A stretch of 64,000 bases of DNA from Solidesulfovibrio carbinolicus (GTDB lineage Bacteria; Desulfobacterota; Desulfovibrionia; Desulfovibrionales; Desulfovibrionaceae): assembly GCF_004135975.1 (NCBI RefSeq), contig NZ_CP026538.1, forward strand, positions 1,488,001 through 1,552,000, read 5' to 3'. The notes beneath the pieces were generated by a model. That model searched no databases and was not told the DNA's origin. It worked only from the letters and a program-made list of their open reading frames with translations. Below are positions 54,148-61,188 of the stretch, in pieces. The first letter of the stretch is position 1; each line of letters opens with the position of its first letter. Made by a program: the position numbers and the translations under genes.

Positions 54148-54894
54148 ATGCCGCCGACTCGGCTTGCCGTGACATTACTGGCCCATACCCCCGACGCGTT
54201 GGCCCTGATCTATGCCGCTTTTCGGCAGTGCTACCATGCCGGCGACGTGGCCGACCTGTGGCCGCGCCTGCTGTCCGGCGACATCGCCCCGGACAAGCAG
54301 GCCGCTTTTGTGGCCCGGATACTGGAGTCCGGCCACGAATCGCCCATTGAGCACGTATCGTTCACCTTTGCCGTCTCCGGCGTGTCCCGGGCGTTGTCCC
54401 ATCAGCTCGTGCGCCACCGCATCGCCAGCTATTCCCAGCAGTCCCAGCGCTATGTGGACGCCCTGGGCTTTGATTACGTGCTGCCGCCCCAGATCGCGGC
54501 CATTCCCGAGGCCCGGGCGCGGTACGAGGCGGCCATGGAGCAGGCCGGGGCGGCGTATGCCGAGCTGCAGGAGATCCTGGCCAGCCACGGACGCGGCGAC
54601 AAGGCCAACGAGGACGCCCGGTTCGTGTTGCCCAACGCCTGCGAGACCAAGGTGGTCGTGACCATGAACTGCCGGTCGCTTTTGCACTTTTTCGAGCTGC
54701 GCTGTTGCACCCGGGCCCAGTGGGAGATCCGGGCCATGGCCCTGGCCATGCTGGACCAGTGCCGCCAAGCCCTGTCCGTGATCTTTGCCGGGGCCGGGGC
54801 GCGCTGCGAGCGGCTTGGCTACTGTCCCGAGGCCGAGCGCTTCACCTGCGGCCGTTATCCCAGACTCGGGCAAATCGGTTCCCATTCCGCCTAA
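54148..54894 (+). CDS. thyX: FAD-dependent thymidylate synthase ThyX
   Basis: ThyX makes dTMP from dUMP with FAD, NADPH and methylene-tetrahydrofolate. The 248-residue product has the signature region RHRIASYSQQSQRY with RHR at 89-91; the common form is RHRxxSxNExSxRY, so Asn-Glu is Ser-Gln here, a variant known in some ThyX proteins. HESPIEHVSFTFAVSGVSRA before it and NCRSLLHFFELRCCTRAQWE after it are typical. The ATG at 54148 follows AAGGAC. A strong terminator follows. Confidence 0.94.
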   Translation: MPPTRLAVTLLAHTPDALALIYAAFRQCYHAGDVADLWPRLLSGDIAPDKQAAFVARILESGHESPIEHVSFTFAVSGVSRALSHQLVRHRIASYSQQSQRYVDALGFDYVLPPQIAAIPEARARYEAAMEQAGAAYAELQEILASHGRGDKANEDARFVLPNACETKVVVTMNCRSLLHFFELRCCTRAQWEIRAMALAMLDQCRQALSVIFAGAGARCERLGYCPEAERFTCGRYPRLGQIGSHSA

Positions 54895-54927
54895 TTCCTG
54901 AAATCCGGCTTTCCTTGTCTGATTTTG

Positions 54928-54956
54928 AAGCCCGCCGTGCCAACGGCGGGCTTTTT
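54928..54956 (+). terminator. Intrinsic terminator after thyX
   Basis: GCCCGCCGT, loop GCCA, ACGGCGGGC, then five T. Located 34 bases after the thyX stop. Confidence 0.9.
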
Positions 54957-55398
54957 CGTTGTGCCCGCAAAAAGGCGGGAAAAGCGGGAGAAAGTTTTTT
55001 TCTAAATAAAATTGTATGGTTGTTCGTGTCGTGTGCATGTTGCCGAAACCTGTTGACGACCGGCAAAGGTAAGGGCCGAGCGGGTTTTGGCGGTGGTCAA
55101 CCAAAAAGTGGCCTGTTGGAAGACGAAATATTTAGACTTCAAGTGACATAAGTAGAGATAATGACGTTAATGGTTGTGGAAAACACTTTCACAGGTGTGC
55201 ATAATGTGGCCCTTTGCCGGGAAACCCTTGCGCCATGCGGCTTCAAGGGCTGCCCCGAAAGCCCACGTTTCACGGGGGTTGGCGAGAAATCAACGAATTT
55301 CCAGCCGGTTGCGCTGTAGAGAACCAAAGCGTCGCGCCCCGGAAAGCGAACCCTAATCGTCCTTTGCCCGGCCACGGACCGGCCGTAGTGTGCGCGCC
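54957..55398. other. Gap upstream of the DnaA-like gene
   Basis: About 440 bases. It contains AT-rich patches (for example around 55,000-55,015 and 55,140-55,165) and TGTGGAAAA at 55175-55183, one base from the DnaA-box complement TGTGGATAA. I see no cluster of exact DnaA boxes, so an origin is not supported; the region probably carries the promoter of the DnaA-like gene. No gene seen. Confidence 0.4.
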
Positions 55399-56781
55399 AT
55401 GGAAACGATTTGGTCACAAACCAAACAACTGCTCGAAAAGACCCTGAGCCCCGGACTGTTCAACCTCTGGATCAAGCCCCTCGCGGCCCGGGCCTGTGAT
55501 GGCGCGCTGGAACTTGTCGCCCCCAACGCCTTTGTGGCCGCCTGGGTGCGCGAACGACTGAGCGATTCCATTGCCGAGGCCGCCGCCGTGGCCATGGGCG
55601 CGCGTCCCCAGGTGTTCGTGGTCGAAGCCGGGGCAACCGCCGCCCCTATTGCTGCCCCGTCCGCCTCCGGCCGCCCGCGTCGCCAGCCAGGACAACGCCC
55701 GGCCGGCCCTCGGCCCGTGGCCGCGCCCTTGACCCTGCCCGTGGCCCCCAGCGCCCCGCCGGCTTTGGCCGACCGGTTCCGCTTCAGCTACGACGAGTTC
55801 GTGGTCGGCCCGTCCAACGAGATGGCTTACGCCGCGAGCAAGGGCATCTGCGACCTGTCCTTGTCGGCGGAGCAGCTTTTTATCAGCTCGGCTCCGGGCC
55901 TGGGCAAGACCCACCTCATCCAGGCCATGGGACGCCGCATCCTCGGCGGCCAGCCCGGACGCCAGCCCCGGGTCGCCTATCTCTCGGCCGAGGAGTTCGC
56001 CAATCGGCTGGTCATGGCCATCAAGACCAAGCAGGTTGAGCAGTTCAAGGCCGCCTTCCGGGAAAACGTCGATGTCCTGCTCTTGGAGGACGTTCATTTT
56101 TTCCGCGACAAGCCGCGCATCCAGGACGAGCTGCTCAATACCTTAAAAGCCCTCAACGCCCGGGGCTGCCGTCTGGTCTTTACGAGCTCCTTTTTGCCCA
56201 AGGAGCTTTCGGGCCTGGACAGCCAGCTGTTGTCGCGCATCAACTCGGGCTTTTTGGCCGTCATCGACAAGCCCGACCTGGACATGCGCCGCCGCATCCT
56301 GGCCCGCAAGGCCGCCGTGCACCAGGTGCTTTTGCCCGAGGAAGTGTCCACGCTCCTGGCCGACAAGCTGCCCTCGGATGTGCGCCAACTGGAGAGCTGC
56401 CTGCAAAACCTCGTGCTCAAGGCCAAGCTCCTCAATTGCCGCATTTCCGTGGACCTGGCCTGGGACGTGCTGCGCCACTATGACGTGGCTCAGGCCCCGG
56501 TCAGCCTGGACGACATCGTGTCCTACGTCTGCGACGTCTACCGCCTTTCGCCCGACCAGCTCAAGTCCAAGTCGCGCAAGCGCCAGTACGTCCTGGCCCG
56601 CAACACGGCCTTCCTGCTGGCCCGGCAGCACACCGACCTGTCGCTGGCCGACATCGGCGTGCAGTTTAATCGCCGCCATTCCACGGTGGTCAAGGGCATC
56701 ACCGCCCTGGAGCGGCATCTGTCGCTCAAAACCCCGCTTGGGCGCGAGCTGGAGCGCACCATCGAGCAGATGCGGGGATGA
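55399..56781 (+). CDS. dnaA: DnaA-family replication initiator, divergent copy
   Basis: A 460-residue DnaA-type protein. Domain I is normal (WSQTKQLLEKTLSPGLFNLW). A Pro/Ala-rich linker follows (about 85-125). The AAA+ domain has Walker A GLGKTH at 167-172, a Walker B reading LLLEDVHFF (Glu230-Asp231 where most DnaA have Asp-Asp), and LLSRINSGF with the arginine-finger region. Domain IV is present but its DNA-reading helix is NRRHSTV (424-430) instead of the near-universal GRDHTTV. The neighbours are thyX and thiM, not dnaN, recF or gyrB. It may be a second, specialised DnaA. The ATG at 55399 is preferred over a GTG at 55390. Confidence 0.9.
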   Translation: METIWSQTKQLLEKTLSPGLFNLWIKPLAARACDGALELVAPNAFVAAWVRERLSDSIAEAAAVAMGARPQVFVVEAGATAAPIAAPSASGRPRRQPGQRPAGPRPVAAPLTLPVAPSAPPALADRFRFSYDEFVVGPSNEMAYAASKGICDLSLSAEQLFISSAPGLGKTHLIQAMGRRILGGQPGRQPRVAYLSAEEFANRLVMAIKTKQVEQFKAAFRENVDVLLLEDVHFFRDKPRIQDELLNTLKALNARGCRLVFTSSFLPKELSGLDSQLLSRINSGFLAVIDKPDLDMRRRILARKAAVHQVLLPEEVSTLLADKLPSDVRQLESCLQNLVLKAKLLNCRISVDLAWDVLRHYDVAQAPVSLDDIVSYVCDVYRLSPDQLKSKSRKRQYVLARNTAFLLARQHTDLSLADIGVQFNRRHSTVVKGITALERHLSLKTPLGRELERTIEQMRG

Positions 56782-56804
56782 GCATCGTCACAATTTCCCA
56801 GCCA

Positions 56805-56933
56805 GGCCCCCATCACGGGCAGTCCTGCCGCAAACTCCGGCGACCGGCATACCCGGTTACGCCCCGTGGAGCCGGCAGGCAGTCTCACACACGGTTACCA
56901 CTCGCCAGCTAGGGGGAGGCCGCCATTGGCCGG
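56805..56933 (+). ncRNA. Structured 5' leader of thiM, candidate riboswitch
   Basis: The 300-base gap before thiM can fold into a closed, branched structure: CCCCC (56807-56811) with GGGGG (56912-56916), CCTGCCG (56824-56830) with CGGCAGG (56873-56879), CTCC with GGAG inside that, and an ACCGG/CCGGT hairpin at its tip. A strong terminator follows at 56935-56971. Layout and the thiamine genes downstream suggest a TPP-type riboswitch, but I do not find the CUGAGA box, and only GCCAGCTAGGG near 56905 resembles the 3' thi-box. The class is therefore open. Confidence 0.45.
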
Positions 56934-56934
56934 G

Positions 56935-56971
56935 CGGGCGTCGGACGCAAGTTCGACGCCCGTCTTTTTTT
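56935..56971 (+). terminator. Intrinsic terminator in the thiM leader
   Basis: CGGGCGTCG and CGACGCCCG pair around a 10-base loop and are followed by TCTTTTTTT. It stands 150 bases after dnaA and 113 bases before thiM. It may simply end dnaA transcripts or be the off-switch of a thiM riboswitch. Confidence 0.85.
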
Positions 56972-57083
56972 GCCCGACCCGCGTTTCCCGGCGCATCGAC
57001 CGCCGCCCGTTGCCAAGGAAGCCGCCTCGGGCTATCCCCAAACCAGTCGATTTTTGCCAACTCCAACCTCTCGGGACATCGCC

Positions 57084-57884
57084 ATGCCGTTCGCCGCAGC
57101 CGTCTTCGCCGATCTTGCCCGCATCCGTCAAAACGCGCCGCTGGTCGTCAACATCACCAATAACGTCGTTACCAACGTCACGGCCAACGCCTTGCTGGCC
57201 CTGGGAGCCTCGCCGGCCATGACCCACCATCCGGCCGACGCCGCCGAACTGGCCGCCCTGGCCGGGGCGCTGGTGTGCAACATGGGCACCCCGGGTGGGG
57301 AAAATATCGAGGCCATGCTGGCTGCCGGAGAAGCCGCAAACGCTGCCGGCGTGCCCGTGGTCTTTGATCCCGTGGCCGCTGGCGTCACCACGCGTCGGCG
57401 CGAAGTGGCCGGGCGGATGCTGGAAACCGTGCGCTTGGCCGCTATTCGGGGCAATGCCTCGGAGATCCTCGCCCTGGCCGGCGAGGCCGCCCTTTCCAAG
57501 GGCGCCGACAGCCAGCACGCCAGCCGCGAGGCCGCGCCGGCCGCCGTGGCCCTGGCCCGGTCCCTGGGTTGCACGGTGTGCGTCAGCGGCGAGGTGGATG
57601 TTATAACCGACGGCGAGCGCGTGGTGGAGCTGGCCGGGGGGCATGCCATGATGACCCGGGTCACGGGCCTTGGCTGCACGGCCACGGCCTTTGTGGGCGC
57701 GTTTTTGGCCGTCAATCCGGACTTTTTCGCCGCCACCGGCCACGCCATGGCCGTCATGGCCGCCGCCGGCCGCCTGGCCGCCGCCGGCGTGGCCGGTCCG
57801 GGCAGCCTGGCCGTGCGCTTCCTGGATGTGGTCTTCAACCTCACCGAAGCCGAGATCGCGGCCGGGGCGCGGGTGAGCGCATGA
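57084..57884 (+). CDS. thiM: Hydroxyethylthiazole kinase ThiM
   Basis: ThiM phosphorylates the thiazole alcohol for thiamine salvage. The 266-residue product has [20 protein letters not shown] near 23-42, [17 protein letters not shown] near 90 and the catalytic Cys region [14 protein letters not shown] near 194. Length is normal. The ATG at 57084 fits the family start, though the ribosome binding site is weak. It overlaps thiE by 4 bases (ATGA). Confidence 0.95.
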   Translation: MPFAAAVFADLARIRQNAPLVVNITNNVVTNVTANALLALGASPAMTHHPADAAELAALAGALVCNMGTPGGENIEAMLAAGEAANAAGVPVVFDPVAAGVTTRRREVAGRMLETVRLAAIRGNASEILALAGEAALSKGADSQHASREAAPAAVALARSLGCTVCVSGEVDVITDGERVVELAGGHAMMTRVTGLGCTATAFVGAFLAVNPDFFAATGHAMAVMAAAGRLAAAGVAGPGSLAVRFLDVVFNLTEAEIAAGARVSA

Positions 57885-58513
57885 AGCCGGACTTCGATCC
57901 AACCCTGTATCTGGTCACGGACCGGGGATGCCTTGCCGGGCGCGATCTGCTTGATGTCGTCGGCCGGGCCGTGGCCGGCGGGGCGAAGCTTGTGCAGCTG
58001 CGCGAGAAAAACGCCTGCACCCGGGAGTTCGTGGAACTGGCCCGGGCGCTGGTGGGCCTTGTGCGTCCCCTTGGGGCCAGGCTCGTCATCAACGACCGGG
58101 TGGACGTGGCCCTGGCCTGCGACGCCGACGGCGTTCACGTGGGCCAGGACGACATGCGCCCGGCCGACGTGCGCGCGCTCATCGGCTCCCAGCGTATCCT
58201 CGGCCTGTCCGTCACCGGCGAGGACGAGACCCTCGCCGCCCGGGGGGAGCCGGTCGATTACCTCGGTGCCGGGCCGGTTTTCGCCACGGCCACCAAGAAG
58301 GACGCCGGCGCGCCCCAGGGCCTCGATGGTCTGGCCCGCATGATCGCCCTGGCCGAAGTGCCGGTGGTGGCCATCGGCGCGGTGACAGCGGCCAACGCGG
58401 CCGCGGTCATGGCCGCCGGCGCGGCCGGGCTGGCCGTGGTGTCGGCCATCTGCGCCGCCCCGGACCCCGAAGCCGCCGCCAGGGAGCTGCGGGCTATCGC
58501 CGAGGGGAGGTGA
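57881..58513 (+). CDS. thiE: Thiamine-phosphate synthase ThiE
   Basis: ThiE joins the pyrimidine and thiazole phosphates to give thiamine monophosphate. The 210-residue TIM-barrel protein has YLVTDRG at the start, [65 protein letters not shown] and [16 protein letters not shown], all conserved phosphate and substrate contacts. Coupled to thiM; together they form a salvage pair, with no de novo thiazole genes in the window. Confidence 0.96.
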   Translation: MKPDFDPTLYLVTDRGCLAGRDLLDVVGRAVAGGAKLVQLREKNACTREFVELARALVGLVRPLGARLVINDRVDVALACDADGVHVGQDDMRPADVRALIGSQRILGLSVTGEDETLAARGEPVDYLGAGPVFATATKKDAGAPQGLDGLARMIALAEVPVVAIGAVTAANAAAVMAAGAAGLAVVSAICAAPDPEAAARELRAIAEGR

Positions 58514-58529
58514 GGAGAAGAATGAAGAA

Positions 58530-58568
58530 TGCCTTGGCGGCCGGGGGCCTGAGGCCCCCGGACCCCCC
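58530..58568 (+). repeat. Dispersed intergenic palindromic repeat, copy 9
   Basis: Forward unit 16 bases after thiE, beginning TGCCTTGGCGGC (one change from the usual TGCCTCCGGCGGC) with the CCGGGGGCC/TGA/GGCCCCCGG stem. A true bidirectional terminator follows 120 bases later. Confidence 0.83.
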
Positions 58569-58689
58569 GCATGGAAAAAATGTAGCTAGGGTTTTCGGCA
58601 TGAATTGGTTCTCTGGCCGGCAGGGAGGCATCAACTGGATTTGGCCGGAAACGCCGTTGCGCCGACGACTGGGGCCGCAGGCCCCAAAC

Positions 58690-58719
58690 AAAAAAGCCCG
58701 GCGCTGGGCCGGGCTTTTT
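58690..58719. terminator. Bidirectional intrinsic terminator
   Basis: GCCCGGC and GCCGGGC form the stem, with an A run before and five T after. It serves thiE (plus) and the hypothetical gene at 58742-59296 (minus). Confidence 0.87.
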
Positions 58720-58741
58720 ACGCATCGCCGACAGGCGGCGC

Positions 58742-59296
58742 TTACTCCAGATCGATGATGACCGGCCCGAGGTTGGTGCCCATGGGGCGCGACAGGAACT
58801 CCTCGCGCTTGATCTCCTTGCCGTCGTAGAGCATGCTTTCGATGTGGATGACTTTTTGCAGCCAGACGTTGTTTTCGATAGTCTTGGGGATCTCCGTCTC
58901 CACGATGCGGGCGGTGATCTTGTCGATGTCGATCTCTTCGACGTCGCTGAAGGAATACGTGTGGATGTATTCTTCATTGTAGCCGAAGCAGTACAGCAGA
59001 TTGTTTTTGACGTAGGGCTGGAAAATCTTCTTGGCCGGGTAGCTCTTGACCTCGCAATTGATCTTGCTTAGGCTCACCCGGAGTTTTTCTTTTTCATTGA
59101 CAATAATGTAGACCACAGGGCGGTTGCTTTCCAGCAGATCCTCGCCCGAAGAGTGGAGATTGTTGTCCACGCCGTGGTAGATGTATTCGATGTAGCGTTC
59201 CCGGTTGGCTTCGCGGGCCTCGCGCACCACTTCCTTCTCGATGTAGGAATAGAAAATGCGCTGACCGAAACCCTTGATCTCAATGGTAAACTTCAT
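58742..59296 (-). CDS. Hypothetical protein
   Basis: A 184-residue soluble protein with no family I recognise. It is unusual for this window in being rich in Ile, Tyr, Glu, Lys and Asn (for example YIEKEVVREAREANRERYIE and VKNNLLYCFGYNEEYIHTYS), although codons still favour C at third positions. The start (MKFTIEIKGFGQRIFYSYIE) has a perfect AGGAGG upstream, so the ATG at 59296 is firm. The high content of alternating strand-like segments suggests an alpha/beta fold. The AI-like amino-acid mix could mean transfer from a lower-GC source, followed by codon adaptation (inference). Confidence 0.75.
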   Translation of the reverse strand: MKFTIEIKGFGQRIFYSYIEKEVVREAREANRERYIEYIYHGVDNNLHSSGEDLLESNRPVVYIIVNEKEKLRVSLSKINCEVKSYPAKKIFQPYVKNNLLYCFGYNEEYIHTYSFSDVEEIDIDKITARIVETEIPKTIENNVWLQKVIHIESMLYDGKEIKREEFLSRPMGTNLGPVIIDLE

Positions 59297-59375
59297 GCTC
59301 CGCCTCCTGAGCAACTTCCGTGGTGTTCCGGCCTTGTCCGGGAAACGGCCCCAGTCCTTGCGGCCCGATTATCTT

Positions 59376-60134
59376 ATGGATGTTACGCGGCTTTTGCCGC
59401 GCGGTCAAACGATCCTGGCCGTGCTGGCCGTCGCTTTGGCCGTCTGTTGCGGCTTTGACGCCGCCGTGGCCGCCGCGCCGTCCGCCGCCGTGGCCCCGCT
59501 TCTCGGCACGCCCTACCGCGACGACGGCGTGGATGATCCCGCCGGCCGCCATACTCTGTTTGCCGACCAGTCCAGAACCTTCCCGGATCGCGGACTCAAT
59601 TGCAGCGGCTTCGTGGTCACGGCCTCCCGGGGCATCCTGGGCCGTCCTTTGCCCCTGGACGCCATGCGCCGCGACCGCAAGGGCGATTCCGGCCCGGGCG
59701 CGGCGGCCGGCGAGGACTGGGATTTTGGCTACGACCTGCTCTTAAACGTCACCGACGGCCTGCCTCGTCGGCTGCTTGTGCCCGGCCCGGGCCTGCCGCC
59801 GGCTCCCGAGGCCGTGGACGCGGCCCGGTTTCGCGGCTTTCCCTTGCACGACGCAGCCGCCTGGGCCGCCGTGCTGCCCAGGCTCGCTGCAGGCGAGGTC
59901 GCTTACGCGGCGCTGAGCAAGGAGATCAAGGGGCGGCTTTACTACTACCACGTCGGCATCCTCTACCGCGACGCCTCGGGCAAGGTCCGCTTCGCCCACG
60001 CCACCCCGGGCCGGGGCAGCCATGAGCTGAGCCTGTCCGAGCCGGCCGGCATGGCCGCCTTTCGCAAGGCTTTTGCCGAAAAGACCTTTGGCGAGAAGTG
60101 GATTTTGCTGGTGGCCGCGCCCTTGCCCAAATAG
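59376..60134 (+). CDS. Secreted NlpC/P60-like cysteine peptidase (probable)
   Basis: A 252-residue protein with a hydrophobic signal near residues 10-35 (ILAVLAVALAVCCGFDAAVA). The mature part has PLLGTPYRDDGVDDPAGRH and GLNCSGFVVTASRGILGRPL, which fits the catalytic Cys region of NlpC/P60 enzymes (YxxGGxxxxxxDCSGFV). A later YYYHVGILYRDASGKVRFAH could supply the His. It would act on peptidoglycan in the periplasm. Asn replaces the usual Asp before the Cys. The ATG at 59376 is chosen by signal position; the frame is open to 59274. Confidence 0.65.
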   Translation: MDVTRLLPRGQTILAVLAVALAVCCGFDAAVAAAPSAAVAPLLGTPYRDDGVDDPAGRHTLFADQSRTFPDRGLNCSGFVVTASRGILGRPLPLDAMRRDRKGDSGPGAAAGEDWDFGYDLLLNVTDGLPRRLLVPGPGLPPAPEAVDAARFRGFPLHDAAAWAAVLPRLAAGEVAYAALSKEIKGRLYYYHVGILYRDASGKVRFAHATPGRGSHELSLSEPAGMAAFRKAFAEKTFGEKWILLVAAPLPK

Positions 60135-60152
60135 CCGGGCAGCCGGGCCGGC

Positions 60153-60259
60153 CTCGTGCCGCGTCCTCGAAAAGCGTATATGGATTTTTGTGGTTAACTC
60201 GCTAGAGTAATTGATTTTTATTTAAATACTATCGTATTTTTTAAGGGACGCGACACGAG
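60153..60259 (-). mobile_element. Miniature inverted-repeat element, left copy
   Basis: A 107-bp AT-rich element with 14-bp terminal inverted repeats (CTCGTGCCGCGTCC and GGACGCGACACGAG, one mismatch). It is an inverted copy of the element at 61080-61188: the first 36 bases match with two changes, and the last ~45 with about eight. It has no coding capacity, as expected of a MITE moved by a transposase elsewhere. Its right end supplies the last five codons and TAA stop of the methyltransferase gene. Confidence 0.8.
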
Positions 60260-61077
60260 GTCCGGGGCTTGCGGCCCCGGGCCAGGAAGAAGGTGAGGCT
60301 CGAAAAAAACGTGCCGGCCGCGTCGCGGCGGCGCAGTTCCGTCAGAAACGACCCCGCCGCGCCCTGGGGCAGCGCCCCAGCGGCCACGGCCCGGTCGGCC
60401 GTGTCGGACAGGCTGTAGACCGCCTCGGCCGCAGCCAGTTCGCGCAGTACAAGCGACCGCCCGACCACCTCGATTTCCTCCAGCCCCGCCTCGGCCAGCA
60501 GACGGCCAAGCCCTCGGCCGATCCAGCCGCAGCGGAAGCTGTCGCACCAAAAATCCGCCAGCCGCCGGGCCACGGCCCTGTGGCTGGAATCCACCACGAA
60601 GGCGCCCCAGTCCGGCTCCACGGCCACGACCACCCCTCCCGGCCGCGTCACCCGGGCCATCTCGGCCAGCGCCGCGCCCGGGACAGGCACATGTTGCAGG
60701 GTGCGCTCCACCCGGCAACCGGCGAACACCCCCTCGCCAAAGGGCAGGTGCGCGCCGTCGCCGGCCACGAAGACCGGGCGCACGGCGGCTTGTCCGGCTT
60801 CAAGGGCCGCCCGGGCCAGCATCACCCGGCTGGCGTCCAGACCCACGGCCAGACCGGACGGCGCGACGCCACGAGCCATGGCCGCCGCTTCCCCGCCCAG
60901 GCCGCAGCCCAGGTCCAGGGCGGCGTCGCCCGGGGCAAGGTCCAGCCAGGCCAGGCTCTCGTCCTTGATGGCCCGCATGCCCGGGGCGGCGGCGAGATAG
61001 CGCAGGCAGCGCACGAAAACGTCGGGATCGGTCGTCCGGTCGCAGCCGGCGAATCCCGTGGCCAGATAGTCGCTCAT
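60241..61077 (-). CDS. Class I SAM-dependent methyltransferase
   Basis: A 278-residue methyltransferase of the UbiE/Methyltransf_11 kind. The SAM loop is ALDLGCGLGGEAAAMARG near 55-70, the acidic residue is in AVGLDASRVML, motif II is FAGCRVERTLQHVPVPGAAL and motif III RVTRPGGVVVAVEPD. Substrate unknown. The final SCRVP and stop codon are encoded by the left miniature element. The right element ends two bases before the ATG, so no normal ribosome binding site remains close by; AAGGGA about 13 bases upstream lies inside the element. The gene is thus bracketed by the two inverted elements. Confidence 0.8.
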   Translation of the reverse strand: MSDYLATGFAGCDRTTDPDVFVRCLRYLAAAPGMRAIKDESLAWLDLAPGDAALDLGCGLGGEAAAMARGVAPSGLAVGLDASRVMLARAALEAGQAAVRPVFVAGDGAHLPFGEGVFAGCRVERTLQHVPVPGAALAEMARVTRPGGVVVAVEPDWGAFVVDSSHRAVARRLADFWCDSFRCGWIGRGLGRLLAEAGLEEIEVVGRSLVLRELAAAEAVYSLSDTADRAVAAGALPQGAAGSFLTELRRRDAAGTFFSSLTFFLARGRKPRTSCRVP

Positions 61078-61079
61078 GG

Positions 61080-61188
61080 CTAGTGTCGCGTCCCTTAAAG
61101 AATACGATAGTATTTTTTAAGAAAAATAAATGGTTTTAGGGCGTTGACTACAAAACACCATATGCGCTTTTCGCGGACGCGACACTAG
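61080..61188 (+). mobile_element. Miniature inverted-repeat element, right copy
   Basis: A 109-bp AT-rich element with perfect 14-bp terminal inverted repeats (CTAGTGTCGCGTCC and GGACGCGACACTAG). Ends of the form CTAG overlap the cysteine synthase stop codon (61185-61187). Inside, AATAC-GATA-GTATT makes a small hairpin, and on the minus strand TACTAT could be part of a promoter reading into the methyltransferase gene (inference). If TA is the target duplication, an IS630/mariner-type origin is possible, but the left copy does not have TA at its ends. Confidence 0.85.

Noticed and set aside
54957-55398. Chromosome origin next to the DnaA-like gene
   Set aside because: Only one near-match to a DnaA box, no box cluster, and no dnaN or gyrB neighbour.
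56785-56935. Standard TPP, cobalamin or cyclic di-GMP-I riboswitch upstream of thiM
   Set aside because: Their core sequences (CUGAGA; the B12 box; the GEMM core) could not be found, so I left the class open instead of naming one.
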